From: Blumeriella jaapii
Lineage: Eukaryota > Ascomycota > Leotiomycetes > Helotiales > Drepanopezizaceae
Reading direction: 5' to 3'
Length of the DNA stretch: 64,000 nt
NCBI GenBank assembly: GCA_009599575.1
Contig: VWND01000075.1
Coordinates: forward strand, 744,001 to 808,000
Part shown: piece by piece, positions 11,979-23,358 of the stretch
Numbering within the stretch: the stretch's first letter is position 1
Layout of the letters: each line of letters begins with the position of its first letter
Position numbers and translations under genes: made by a program
Notes under the pieces: generated by a model
Databases searched by the model: none
What the model was told of the DNA's origin: nothing
What the model saw: the letters and a program-made list of their open reading frames with translations, nothing else

Positions 11979-12992
11979 CTACAAACTCAGTTCCAACTTC
12001 ATCACCTCCGCCACCCCGTCCTTGATCCCTTTCACCTGCAGCTCATCCAGCCTCTGGAGCGGCCGTCTCGGGTGCCCTCCATACCCGTAGTAGGTCTGTA
12101 TCGCGCTCTTCGTGCCCGCAATAGACGCCTTCGTCAACACCCAGTCGCCCGTGCTCAGCACCTTCTGCATGGCGAACGCCTCGTCCCTCTTGCCCTCGGC
12201 GTACAGGTTCCACACCTTGACACACGTCTTCGGCATCACGTTCGCCCCTCCGGCAATGATGCCGCTGCCTCCCGAGACGAGCGTCTGCGCGGTGAAATCA
12301 CACATGCCGCCGAACGCCATGTAGCCCGAGCCCTCGCGGAACGGGGTCCTCGCATCGGTCGCCAGCGCCACCCTCGTCAGCTTTCCCGTGTTGCCACAGG
12401 TGAACTTGGTGCCCGCCACGTTCGGGTGCGCGGCGAGTCGGATGAGCAGGTCCGAGTCCATGTCGATGCCGGCCACCGCGCCCGGGTAGTTGTACAGGAT
12501 GATGGGCAAGGCGCTCTCGTCCGCGACGTCGACGAAGTACTTGTACACGGCCTCCTCATCCATCAGGGCCCGGAAGTAGCTCGGGGGCAGCAGGAGCACG
12601 TAGTCGCCCCCGGCCTGCTTGGCCTCCGTGATGAGGGCGAGCGTGCCGCGGACGGAGCCCTCGGAGGCGCCCACGATGATGGGCACGTGGGTGAAGCCCG
12701 CGGCGTCGAGCGCCTCGCGGGTCGAGGAGGTGACGAGGGAGCGCTCGGCCGGCGAGAGGTGGACGGCTTCGCCGTTGGATCCCATGGTCACGAGGCCGAC
12801 GAGGCCGGCTTCCGCGAGGCGGACAGCGTGGCGCTGGATGGACGGGACATCGAGGTCTTCGCTCGTCGGGTCAAAGAAGGTCATGGTTGGGGCGTAGATG
12901 CCGGGGAGGAGGGGACGGGGCGTGGAAGGGGGAGCATGCGAAGAGGAGAGGGCGTCATTGCCGCGACCATCCGTGGCGGTGGAGGCAGCCAT
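11979..12992 (-). CDS. DHDPS/HOGA-family class I aldolase
   Basis: A single exon of 337 residues. The whole length matches the dihydrodipicolinate synthase / N-acetylneuraminate lyase family. The phosphate/keto-acid-binding motif reads GSNGE (71-75). YNYP holds the catalytic tyrosine (167), and GTKFTCG contains the Schiff-base lysine (196). Fungi make lysine by the aminoadipate route, so a true DHDPS role is unlikely. Family members in fungi include 4-hydroxy-2-oxoglutarate aldolases and L-threo-3-deoxy-hexulosonate aldolase of galacturonate catabolism (LGA1/GaaC). The divergent neighbour is a pentitol dehydrogenase, which would suit a sugar-acid role, but the substrate cannot be fixed from sequence. 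The first 25 residues are Ser/Ala-rich and poorly constrained. Confidence 0.85.
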   Translation of the reverse strand: MAASTATDGRGNDALSSSHAPPSTPRPLLPGIYAPTMTFFDPTSEDLDVPSIQRHAVRLAEAGLVGLVTMGSNGEAVHLSPAERSLVTSSTREALDAAGFTHVPIIVGASEGSVRGTLALITEAKQAGGDYVLLLPPSYFRALMDEEAVYKYFVDVADESALPIILYNYPGAVAGIDMDSDLLIRLAAHPNVAGTKFTCGNTGKLTRVALATDARTPFREGSGYMAFGGMCDFTAQTLVSGGSGIIAGGANVMPKTCVKVWNLYAEGKRDEAFAMQKVLSTGDWVLTKASIAGTKSAIQTYYGYGGHPRRPLQRLDELQVKGIKDGVAEVMKLELSL

Positions 12993-14187
12993 TGTGAAAC
13001 GAGGGAGAATCGGAGGCGTCCCCTCTTCTGTTTCGTTCGTTCGTAGGGAATGGCGGAGGAAGCGGAACAGCTGGAGCAGAAGGATCTTAGCACGATGGCT
13101 GCTCTGGGGATGGCAGGATGAATGTACTTCTGGCGACCGCGCAGGGGGATCACCAACCTACATATACCTCGGCCTCCCGCTCCATCGTGCATCGTCCCCA
13201 ACATCCAACCTCGAATCCGGGCCCGGAATCAACGAGCTGGTCGCGGAGACCTTCCCATATGCCTGCTTAGCCCGACAGCGAGGAGAAGAGGCCAGGCCGG
13301 AATCTCTGATCGTCGAGTCTGGCCTCTCGGTGTGCATTATTCCACCAATCGGGTCGTGGAAGCTGCCACGCCCTTGGCGTGGGGTTGCGCTGCTTCTTGT
13401 TTCACAGACCCGCGACGTGAAAATGCTTGTTGGAACGGGTGAAGCTTGGTTCGGAGGCGATCTGTTATTCGTGAAAACAACGTTGATGGTTGATGTGTCG
13501 ACTATGTATGTCCTGCCCATCTTGAGCTAGCAGCTCGCTAAGGTTAGTGCAGTCCGGGGAGGCTCAAGCGAACGTCGACTCTTGGCCCTCCTTCTTCCCT
13601 CCCATCTCATCCTCAACCCTCTTTCTCGACTCCTTGGAGCTCCGACATCGACCTGACAACTCTCACATCCCCAAAATACATGCGTCTCGCACCCCACTCT
13701 CGTACTTCAGCTGGCGCATTCCTGATTACACTCGTGCACCCCACAGACCGGCTGTCATTGGCGCGCATCCCCTACCACCCCCTCGGCGGGTGGCGCGCGT
13801 CAAGCCGATCCCGCGGTCAGCAATCGCGATAGCGATTCGTGGGGCCATGGCCTAGATTTCCTCGCGGATTTGAAAGGATTTAGGTCTTGCTACCTATCAG
13901 GTGGAAACCTAGTACAGTACAGATACGACGGGTCCTGGGTCCAGCCGAAAGGTTGATATATCACGTAAAGCCGGGGTGCTGCGGAGAAAAGGAACTCTCG
14001 AGGAGAGTGCTTCGCAACCTTCGACGCCTACTTTGTCTTCCCACTCCGGCTCGCTTGTCACTTGTCGGTCTCGATTGCTGAGACTCACGAGGGACCTGAA
14101 GAGCGCCGCGTAGCCCACGAACCCGAGTACGGCATCGAGTGGGAGCAAACACAACTGAGGGACTTGAAGGGAAGCGCATCCCCCGCC
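12993..14187. promoter_or_regulatory. Divergent promoter region, aldolase and L-arabinitol dehydrogenase
   Basis: The 1.2 kb lies between two divergent starts and contains no gene I can support. One TTAGCC (reverse complement of GGCTAA, the XlnR-type core) occurs at 13267-13272. A single six-base match in this length is weak evidence. A short GTACAGTACAG word occurs near 13911. Confidence 0.4.
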
Positions 14188-15557
14188 ATGGCGCCCTCCG
14201 CTACGGACCTTCCACCAGCCACGATGGAGAAGAGCTTCAAGCCCAATATCGGGGTGTATACCAACCCGGCGCATGAGCTGTGGGTGGCAGAGGCAGAGCC
14301 TAGTCTCGAGAGCGTGCAAAAGGGCGACACGTTGAAAGAGGGCGAGGTGACGATAGGCATCAAGAGCACCGGGATTTGCGGGCAAGTTGCTCCACTTCAA
14401 TCGCATTTCTCCAACTGCATTTCGATCCCAGATCGGCGTGAGAGGCGCTTCGGCGTCTGCATGATGTTTCGAATTTGCATCGGCGGGTGGGCTGTACCAG
14501 TAGCTAATGTCTGCAAACAGCTCAGATGTTCATTTCTGGCACGCAGGCTGTATTGGCCCCATGATAGTTACAGGTACACACAGTAAGCAACCATTTGTTT
14601 CTGGGACCAAGAACCCCTCGGTCCATACTTTCCGCGCCCTATGCTTTCCTCTCGCCAAAAACGCCTGTCTAATATGCTCCCTTCCTAGTCCTCGGACACG
14701 AATCCGCTGGTGTGGTCCTCTCCGTCCACCCGTCAGTCACGCATCTTCAACCCGGCGATCGTGTCGCCATCGAACCGAATGTAATCTGCAATGCCTGCGA
14801 ACCCTGTCTCACAGGGCGCTACAATGGCTGCGAGAAGGTTCTGTTTCTCTCCACCCCCCCTGTTCCCGGCCTTCTGCGCCGCTACGTCAACCACCCGGCA
14901 GTCTGGTGCCACAAGATCGGGGACATGTCCTTCGAAGACGGCGCTTGCCTGGAGCCCTTGAGCGTCAGTTTGGCCGCGATGCAGCGCAGCGGCGTCAAGC
15001 TAGGCGACCCGGTGCTGATCTGTGGTGCTGGGCCCATCGGCTTGATCACCTTGCTGTGCTGTCAGGCAGCGGGCGCGACGCCCATTGTGATTACGGACAT
15101 CGATGAAGGCCGACTGGGGTTCGCGAAATCCATCGTCCCGTCGGTCACAACCTTCAAGGTCGAGCGCCAGCCGGCCGAGGACTCGGCCGCGGCCATCGTC
15201 GCTGCATTTGGCGGCATGGAACCCGCCGTCGCGCTGGAGTGCACTGGGGTGGAGAGCTCCATCTCCGCCGCTATCTGGGCAGTGAAGTTTGGGGGCAAGG
15301 TGTTCGTGATCGGTGTGGGCAAGAACGAGATGAGCATCCCGTTCATGAGACTCAGTGTTCGAGAGGTGGATCTGCAATTCCAGTACCGGTACTGCAACAC
15401 GTGGCCTCGAGCCATCAGATTGGTTCAGAGTGGTGTTATTGACTTGAAGAAGTTGGTCACCCATCGGTTCGAGCTAGAGGATGCGATCAAGGCGTTTGAG
15501 ACGGCGGCGGATCCAAGGACTGGCGCTATCAAGGTGCAGATAAAGAGCGAAGATTAG
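14188..15557 (+). CDS. lad1: L-arabinitol 4-dehydrogenase (NAD-dependent, zinc MDR)
   Basis: Oxidises L-arabinitol to L-xylulose in fungal L-arabinose catabolism. Three exons: 14188-14381, 14521-14582 and 14689-15557, giving 374 residues. Intron 1 has a GC donor (GCAAGT) and an AG acceptor; the split glycine codon restores the zinc-site context GICGSDVHFW. Intron 2 (106 bp) rejoins as MIVTGTHILGHESAG. Other family signatures are [17 protein letters not shown] (structural-zinc cysteines), [19 protein letters not shown], the Rossmann motif GAGPIGLI and the C-terminal RTGAIKVQI. Similarity is close to characterised fungal LAD proteins rather than xylitol dehydrogenase, judged from the VPGLLRRY and [15 protein letters not shown] stretches. 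It is divergent from the aldolase gene. Confidence 0.93.
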
Positions 15558-15691
15558 GCACGTTTTGGGGAGATGGGATCTTCGGGTGTTTTTATTTAGA
15601 CGATCGAGTTTTTGCACATACATACTTGTACCTACTTACACTCTTCATTCGGCTCGGCAAACTGTGTTATTGGGCTTTGGAGCTACAGCAT

Positions 15692-16846
15692 CTAGGAAGG
15701 TTTTTGGCGAGGATACCCTCTAACATCGGCCAAGGCCAAAATATCTTCCAACTGCAGCCTCGTCCACGGGCACAACTGTACTCCCCGCTCGGCCACCCCT
15801 CTCGACATCCACACAGCGCTGGCAAACATGTACTGATCGCCCACGGCGGTCAACTCCATCTTCACACCCGTCACCTGCCTTCCCTTAAACGAAACCCCAA
15901 ACCCGCTCACCGTCCCCTTCAGCCAAGTCGTCCTTGCTCACCGCAGGTTCCGGCACCCTCACGCCCCAGATCTCGAGTTCCTTCAGCCAAGGCGCCGCAA
16001 GCCCTTCCCCCGACATCTTGACGTACGCCTCCCTCAAGCACCAGAAAGCGTAGAAGCGCCTGATCTTCGCCGCGACGACGTCCTTCCCCTTGATCACGAC
16101 ATCTTCCTCCTCGTCTCCGACATGCTCGGCCTTGACCGTGACGTTCTGGTCCGGCCACTGGCACCTAGAAAGGTAGTCGTTCGTAAATCCCGTGCGCCGA
16201 ATCCTGCTCGCAAGCGTTGGCGCGAGGACCTGGGACAGAGGAGGCGCTCCTAATCGCATCTCGCTCAACTCACTCGCCGCGAAGACTTCGGCGTGCGAGT
16301 CGATCCACTTGAACAGCCCGGCCTTACCGACAGACTCCCAATCCGGCTTCTCGCGCTCCTTGACGCACACGACGTCCGTCCCTACCGAGACTTTGTCGGC
16401 GAATCCAGCGGCGCCAATGAAGGAGACGAGGCCGGCCTGGTGCGAGACGTTGAATTCCAGCCTCTGGGAGGTGGATGGGGACTGGTAGTATGGCTTCCCG
16501 GTGGGCGCTTTGGAATAGCTGGATTCGGACCATGGGAGGGAAGGCGAGTGCTGAGTGATGAAGAAGTGCTTGAGGAGGTGGGAGGCGAGCTGCGTCTTTG
16601 CGTCCGAGAGGCGGTAGTACCGCAGGACGGAGTCTTGCTCTTCTTTGGGGAGAAGAGAGAGTTCGTGAGCAGCCTGTATGCTTATGTTGAGAGTGCTCGT
16701 GGTACAGGGTGAACCGAAGGTAGAGATATACTTACGACGGTTTTCAGCTGGGAAACCTCGTCTCGGGAGTTCAACTGCTTGGGGACGGGCCAGAGAGGGC
16801 GGGTGTCGATGTAGTATTGGACCATTTGGGGATTTGGCATAGCCAT
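15692..16846 (-). CDS. npgA: 4'-phosphopantetheinyl transferase, Sfp/NpgA type
   Basis: Transfers phosphopantetheine from CoA to carrier domains of polyketide and nonribosomal peptide synthases and of aminoadipate reductase. Exon 1 (16846-16736) and exon 2 (16673 downward) are joined across a 62-bp intron in phase 0. Motifs: LLKHFFIT, NVSHQAGLV, VGTDVVCV with the Mg-binding aspartate, and FYAFWCLREAYVKMSGEGL. As read, the frame runs out at 15885-15887. The expected family C-terminus (GFGVSFKGRQVTGVKMEL onward, stop 15692-15694) is in the next frame. Removing one C from the CCCC at 15914-15917 would join them. A phase-0 intron starting GTGAGC could also join them but would delete the conserved strand. 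I prefer an indel. The A-T-R enzyme at the right end is a plausible client. Confidence 0.85.
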
Positions 16847-17430
16847 CTTATATGACCCTTGAACGGAAGGCAGGAGAAATGTCTAGTCAAGTCACAGGTA
16901 TTGCAATCAGCTTTCGAAAAGTTCTCGACGTGGAGAGTGAGCGGCCGAGATTGTAGATGAAATCGGAGCTCGTATCTCCGAGGCATGGACTTGCTCATAT
17001 ACCTCGGAGATTCTATCATCGGCCCATTGAAGGGTATTGGCAAGCTTCTGTCAGAGTCACATGTAATGATTTAGTTGGATGAAAACTACCTACATGTGGA
17101 GTTCAATTCTGTTCAGCACAGCCTCTCGCGCTTCCATTTCGGTTCAAATGCGTTTTCCAACTCAGCATCGACTCAAGGCTTACCTTGAACTTCCCGGAAA
17201 GCAATTTAAACTGATTTTCTTTGCAGATTGACTCTGTACGAAAGGTTTCCACAAATGTTGCTTTCAAGGTCTTCGATCGGCTGAAATGCGCAACGGGCCA
17301 TCATCGGCCATTTAATTCTCCGGCAGACAACCCGACAGCACACTCACCGCCTAATTTATACTGCCGCAGCCGGCCGCATTTGCATTGTAGATTTTTTTCT
17401 TGCAAATTCAAATGATACCACATTGCGAAT
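16847..17430. promoter_or_regulatory. Divergent promoter region, transferase and RNA methyltransferase
   Basis: The 584 bp lies between divergent start codons. No specific binding site can be assigned by eye. Confidence 0.4.
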
Positions 17431-18676
17431 ATGGGCAGAGGCGAAACCAATGCAAAGGTGCGCACCGAATTCAATCCTTTGGTGTGATCCAGCTAATGTA
17501 CCTGATAGAAGCGCAAACGCCTGTCAGAAGCAAAGGCTACCCCCCAACCTCCCAATGCTGCTTTTCCCTCCCCCGCAGAAATCGACACTACGAAACCGAC
17601 CGCCATCTTCCAGCCAACTGCAGGGAGAGACTGGACCGTCAGTGTCGCATTACCAGGCAGTATAATCGCCAAGTGCCATACTCCCCTGAGCCTTTGCGCA
17701 ACCAATCGCTAACAGTAAGAAAAGCGCCCAAACCCACGATCAACGAACCTCCCTCGCCGGCCACATCGCGCGCGCCCTCTCCGTCTTTTGCGTCGACGAA
17801 GTAACCATCTTCTCCGACGGTCACGGTCTCAACAATCCCAGCAAACGGCATCACCACCGAAGCCACTCGTTCGCGCACCAGGCCGACCCCGGACAAGATG
17901 AATACACAGGCACCACTGACCCCGACCATTTCCTCGTCCACCTCCTCAGCTACCTCGAAACCCCCCCACATCTGAGGAAGCTTCTGTTCCCTCTACACGC
18001 GAATCTCAGGACGGCAGGAACGCTGCCGAGTCTAGATCTGCCGCATCATTTAAGGAGCGAAGAGTGGTGTCCCTACCGCGAGGGGGTGACGCTGCCGGGA
18101 GCGGATCAACATGGCACATTTGTGGAGGCGGGACTGCGGATTCCGGTGACGGTTAAGGAACAGATTCCGGAAAAGACAAGGGTCACGCTGAAGTTTGCTG
18201 AAGGCGCCGAGGTCGTGAGTAAGAACCGGGAAGCGCCGACGATAGATGCGGAACCGGTAAATCCAAACGATCCCCGCGAGGAAGCAGGGTATTACTGGGG
18301 GTTCAATGTTAGGAAGGCGGGGAGTCTCAGTGATGTTTTCACGGAGTGTCCGTATGACGGGGGATACGATGTCACTATTGGCATGTCGGAGAGGGGGATT
18401 GATGTCGAGAATCTCTACTCAGGGAGCGAGGAACAGAAAGTGGGGAAGTTCAGGCATCTGTTGATTGTGTTGGGCGGTGTCGCCGGACTCGAGGTTGCGG
18501 TGAAGAACGATAAGGAGTTGCAGAATCTAGGGGTCGTAAAGGCTGAGGACGTCTTTGATCGGTGGGTCAATGTGTGTCCCAATCAGGGGAGCAGGACGAT
18601 TAGGACGGAGGAGGCGGTTTGGATTGGTTTGATGGGACTGAGGCGGTTGGTCGTTCAGAATAGTCGCGATGCCTGA
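17431..18676 (+). CDS. DUF171/SPOUT-type putative RNA methyltransferase
   Basis: Related to yeast YGR283C/YMR310C and human C9orf114 (SPOUT1), a SPOUT-fold methyltransferase family with an inserted OB-like segment, probably nucleolar or nuclear. Three exons: 17431-17457, 17509-17672 and 17725-18676, giving 380 residues. Intron 1 (51 bp, donor GTGCGC) joins MGRGETNAK to KRKRLSEAK, a basic likely nuclear-localisation segment. Intron 2 (52 bp, branch GCTAAC) restores the asparagine in SIIANAQTHD. Family signatures are TVSVALPGSIIAN, LAGHIARALSVFCVDEVTIF, YLETPPHLRKLLFP and the C-terminal knot region with CPNQGSRTIRTEEAVWIGL. The small first exon is inferred from splice phase and basic content and is the least certain part. 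Confidence 0.88.
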
Positions 18677-19399
18677 GTGTCAAGCTATGAAGCTCTGACG
18701 AAGAATCGAAGATCGAATATCAGGATGACCCTGGGGTATTCGGGGACTGGAGTACAGCGACACATGCTGGCAAGTAGACGATGAAGCAAGTAGACGACCA
18801 TGGACATCGACCATCAGGCAAAGTTCTGGACCGGGAATGCAGGAACTCTAGACAAGAAAGCTGCTGCGTTGATTTGAGGTTTAGCAAGATCCAGAGAAGC
18901 AGTCAGGAGAACATAAGACGGCCAAGAGGACCAAGCATTCTCGTCTAAGGAATTGGCGTAGATCAAACGTGGGTATAAGCTTAAAAGACGGGGGACATAC
19001 CTTCGTACAGTAGAAGAGAAAACCCACTTCAATACTGTATTGCGTGTGCTTACAGATGTTAAAACCAATGACCTATCTATCAGGAATTACATTTTTTCCT
19101 CTTCGAGATGAAAGAGAAAGACGACTGACTGCTGAGGTACATAGGTACCTACCTAATACACAACTTACAGGAACCCGTCGCACCCGCTAATGCATTGTGC
19201 ACCACCCACCACCTACTCCTATCGACGCCACGCGTTCTGTACCTATCTGCATCTCGACAACTTCACTGTTTCCGAGTGACAGCGGCAATATCAAGATCAC
19301 AGGGATTCAGAAAGAGGGTATTCTCAGGTGGGCATACCGAGGATTAATCGCCCCTGTTCGAAGCCCAGGAGCAACGGCACGATCTCACGATTCTTTGCA
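18677..19399. other. Intergenic region, no feature recognised
   Basis: AT-moderate sequence between two plus-strand genes, presumably the methyltransferase 3' end and the promoter of the next gene. A TACATAGGTACCTACCTA tract occurs near 19138-19155. Confidence 0.5.
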
Positions 19400-21093
19400 A
19401 TGGCTCGCCTTGCCTTCTCGCCTTCGTTGGCGCTCGCTCTTACCATCCTTCTTTCAAGTACGAACTCGGGGGCATACGCACATGGACACGGAGGCGAATC
19501 GCATATCGCGGCGGGGAAATATGTTTCGCAGGAACCGATTGTAGGTCGCCCGGCTCGGGATGGATGGATGCCAGATAGCTGGGGTGAAGCAGAGGCGATA
19601 AAGAGCAGTGACGATACGCCAAGGGTTGAGATGTTTGCAAGGGAATAGACATGGCAGATGAAAAGGCATGCTGACGAACTGGTACAGGATGCGATACTAT
19701 GGATCCATATCCTCCTGATGATGCTGTCTTTCGGCATCATCTTTCCTACTGGCATGGTATTAGGGGTACGTCTTTCTCTCCGTCGTGAAACTCGAGCCTT
19801 TCTCAAATTTGAAGCCGTGGGCTAACAAATCTCAGATAACCCGCTCGAAATGGCACGTCCCGGTGCAAGTCCTCGGCACCGCCATCGCCGTCCCAGCCTA
19901 TTTCCTCGGGCATCTTCACGGGGGAAGGTCTTTCTCGAAGAATGTCCATGCCGCCTTCGCCAACTGGCTCATGCTGATGCTCATCGTACAAATCGTCTTC
20001 GGTATCTACCTCAAGTTTCATATCACAAAGGGCATTCATGGCACGATGCGGAAAGTTGTCGTCTATGGCCACGGAATCGTCGGTAAGGCCATGCCGGTAG
20101 CTGCGTGGGTGCAGATGCTGTTTGGTGGTATCACCGCGCTGGGATTCTGCCGAGACGATCACTTGGGGCAGTGCTTGGCTCACTTCATCATGGGAAGTGC
20201 GTTTATTGGGTATGGCGTTATCATGACATTGATTCTGCTGGTTGGACAGGCGTGGTTGAAACGGACTGGACGCTCGCAGGAGTTCTTCGACAGCGCCTTG
20301 ATTGCAGCCTGGGGTTGCGTGAATACCTTTACCGAGCATAGGTGGGGTGGTGCTTGGGTGGGAAACGACATCCAGCACACGACGATGGGTGTTGTCTGGT
20401 GGTGTGCCGGACTGGCTGGCATCTGGATGAGCAGGAAGAGAGATGGAAGTCCGCAGCGAAACTTCGTGCCTGGATTTGTCATCTTCATTACAGGCTGGGC
20501 GATGAGTGCGCACTCGCAGCATCTTCCGCTTAGCACTATGGTTCACACAGTCTTTGGTTACACGTTGATGGCGGCTGGCCTTGCCAGAATCATTGAAGTC
20601 TCATTTGTCCTGAGAGACAGAGCCAATGTTGGGGGCCAGGATGGAGACGCCAACAGCTGGCAATACGTGGCGCCATTTGTAAGATTCCGTACCCTGATAT
20701 GATCAACTTGATTGAACTTGTACTAATGCCTTCGATTAGCTTCTCTACGCATCCGGCTTCCTTTTCATGGGTGCCACCGAAGAGCAGATGCAGCTCGTAT
20801 CTGACGCCGGTATCACCCACGTGTCCTACGTCCTCGTCCTTTACTCCTTCGCCTTCCTCGTCTTTCTCTTCACCAGCGTGCTCCTCCACGTCTACGCCGT
20901 CAACACTTCTCCTCCTGTTCCTCCCAAAGACTTCGGGCGTGCGCCGAGACTGCGGAGAGTCAACGGCCATGCACCAAGTAATAGCAGGCAGATTTGTGAC
21001 GCCGAGGAGTTTGAGCTTACGGGCCTGATGAACGATGGAGAAGAACCGGGGAGCCCGAGTACCCTGGGGAAGAACAACGAGGCGAGGGTATGA
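19400..21093 (+). CDS. Ytp1-like multi-pass membrane protein (DUF2427 + Ytp1)
   Basis: A cytochrome b561/ferric-reductase-like membrane protein related to yeast Ytp1; its biochemical role is not established. Four exons: 19400-19540, 19688-19765, 19836-20678 and 20740-21093, all phase 0, giving 471 residues. A signal peptide (MARLAFSPSLALALTILLSS) is followed by a His/Gly segment (HGHGG). The first span is DAILWIHILLMMLSFGIIFP, the DUF2427 region. About nine further hydrophobic spans follow, with conserved histidines (FHITKGIHG, YGHGIVG, HIMG-like) and the Ytp1 signature HRWGGAWVGNDIQHTTMG and MSAHSQHLPLSTMVH. The tail (about 75 residues) is polar and probably cytosolic. Exon 1 read-through would stop at 19646-19648, so splicing at GTAGGT is required. 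Confidence 0.88.
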
Positions 21094-22046
21094 TCGACTT
21101 GAGGTCGAGGGACCGTTTCACGATCGAATGGGTGTGGTTGGATGGGCGAGGAGGCACTTGTGTAAATTGGCGTCCAAGGGAAACAGCGAGATTCGTTCTC
21201 CAGGACTGGGCTGGCATAACAGGCACGGAGGTACGCTTTGGTCTTCGGCATATGTATACTTATTCAACGTATAAAGTCTCTTCATTTGGTATTGATTTGA
21301 GAATGCTGAAGATAGTAGTCATGAGTCTGTGTCCAACAAAACTTTGCTATCCCCAAAGCGGAGATAATTTTAATAGAAACTCGATTTTCTTTTTGGTTTA
21401 TTTTTCCACAACAAATCCTGGAGTTTCCATCTGTGGATCTATAACCACTTGTCTTCTCACGACGGTACCTGCTTACCCTAACCATTCTTCTGTGATCTAT
21501 TGCTGGATCGGAAAAAGCAAAGCTCAATTCGAGATTGAAGAAATCATCTTTGTACTTGTGGAATACCGCGTTAGACGATACCTGTTTCTCTCAGATCCAT
21601 CTGACTCGAAACATAGCTTGAGGTACTGTAAGCAAGTTGCATGGACAAGAATGTCTCTAGTCAAGCTGGAAAGCTATGATAGCTGTTGTAGAAAAGCCGA
21701 TTGGGCAAACGAAAGCCAGCTAGCGCCAATCGTACATTTCTCTAGCCAGACCAATTCATAAACATGCCCTACGTTAGGTTTCTTCTAGAAGATGTTGATA
21801 CGTATACCGGAATATACGCAGCGTCCAGGCATATCGAATTAATTTGGTTCAGCAATTCTCAAACGAAAGCTCGAGGATGCTTACAAGGTACTGTACGTCG
21901 CGGGACGTCGAGGGCAGAATCGGCTTCACCGCCCAGCCTTCCTATTCTTCCTCGAGACAACCTCATCTCGTGTTGTCCGCCCACCACACCATCTCTCCCT
22001 CCACGCAATCGCTGCATCCGTCAATTGCGGATAACCCCCCCTCAAG
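21094..22046. other. Intergenic region
   Basis: Mostly AT-rich sequence between the Ytp1-like gene and the ATP synthase subunit gene. An open frame of about 220 codons begins inside the end of the upstream gene but has no domain and no splice signals. Confidence 0.5.
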
Positions 22047-22800
22047 ATGTCGATGGCAATCTCCAGGACCGCTGTGCGCAGCGCAGCCAAGCTCCCATTG
22101 CGCCGAGCTCCCGCCAGATTCGAATCCACAGCCAGCAAGGCCACCGAAGCAGCGAAGGATACGGCGTCGAAGGCATCAAAGACCGCTGCAGAGTACAAGA
22201 GCAAGGCCTCGGACGGTCTCTCGCGAGTGTCGTCTGCAGCTGGCCCGGCTATCTCTGGTGCGGCCCAGCGACTGTCGACTGCTCTCGGCAAGATTGGCGG
22301 ACGCACCGGACGATTGATTGCGTTTGTTGAGCGTGAGTAAAGTCTCGGGGATCTCAGCAGGCTCTACGGGGATTTGCGTAGATCATTGGCTGATTACAAT
22401 GACAGGACAAATCCCTCCTACGATCTACTACGCGCGGGTTGGCTTGGAGCTTGCGAAGCTTGTGGCCCATGGACAGCGCATGTCTCCTCCGTACGTATCG
22501 ATCGAGCCATGTAATCAGATTCTTTGATTGCTAAATCACAACAGTCCTGTCAGCACATTCCAAAAATACTTCCAACGTCTCGTTAGGATGGCACGAGAAC
22601 CCAATGCACTTTTCCGCGCCGAAACGTCCGCTGCATCCAACCCACAAAACATTCTCTCTCGCGTCCGCAACATCTCTGCAGCCGAACTTGCGACCGGAGC
22701 CGTCGTCACAGCCGAGGTATTGGGATTCTTTACTGTTGGTGAAATGATCGGAAGGGGAAAGATTGTTGGGTACAGAGGCGATACTGGTGCCCACCACTGA
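22047..22800 (+). CDS. ATP20: Mitochondrial F1Fo-ATP synthase subunit g
   Basis: Subunit g sits in the inner-membrane sector and helps ATP synthase dimerise. Three exons: 22047-22332, 22406-22490 and 22545-22800, giving 208 residues with intact frame. The N-terminus is a classic mitochondrial presequence (MSMAISRTAVRSAAKLPLRR), followed by an Ala/Lys/Ser-rich helical linker of about 50 residues typical of filamentous fungi. The conserved subunit g region begins in exon 2 (TIYYARVGLELAKLVAHGQ). The C-terminal span is ELATGAVVTAEVLGFFTVGEMIGRGKIVGY, which carries the GxxxG-type dimerisation features. Splice codons (CGA, CCT) rejoin without conflict. Confidence 0.92.
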
Positions 22801-23358
22801 GCGGGACACGAAGAAGGAATAGAAGACATAGCGAATGAAAGCAGTAGATGATCTGCCTACATCTGGGTGCGTGAACTCGAGTGGTATACCACTTGCGTTT
22901 GCACGCATGCTAAGGTGCCTTTTCTTTACCTGTACATCAAATCAACAAGCAGAATAATAGAATGTTCGAGTACGAGTTTACAGAAAGCAGCCACGAAACT
23001 AGTCTTTGGTGTACTGTAGCTGTGTAGCTCAAGTGAGCTTTTCAGGCTGTCAAGCTATATCCTGGTAGTCCCAGCACATGTCAAAGATAAATATTGAAAT
23101 GAATGGGTACCAATTAACATTCCTACTTGTTACAGAAACAGCATTGACTTTGGCAGAATCTGTCGCAGCTTATCGATGTAGATTCACACAGCTTTAGAGC
23201 AGCGCCAGAATCCCTCTACGAGATTTACTGTGGTATCAATGTTATCACGTGCTATGCTCGGGCGGCATCACGGTGAGGACCGCAACTCGAACCCGAGCCG
23301 AAATGCATTCACTGTGTTCACTGAACCACCACCACAACTTTGCTCGAAGCATGCACCA
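22801..23358. other. Intergenic region
   Basis: Short intergenic stretch between ATP20 and the folylpolyglutamate synthase gene. It includes an in-frame upstream extension of the latter from 23230 that looks like 5' leader rather than coding sequence. No other feature is seen. Confidence 0.5.

Noticed and set aside
13267..13272. XlnR-type GGCTAA site between aldolase and LAD genes
   Set aside because: A single six-base match in 1.2 kb is close to chance expectation; mentioned but not annotated as a site.
14574..14688. Earlier donor (GTACAC) for intron 2 of L-arabinitol dehydrogenase
   Set aside because: It would delete residues GTHI before LGHESAG; the donor at 14583 keeps the family spacing.
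21090..21761. Plus-strand open frame of 223 codons
   Set aside because: It starts inside the end of the Ytp1-like gene, has no domain and its sequence looks like AT-rich noncoding DNA.
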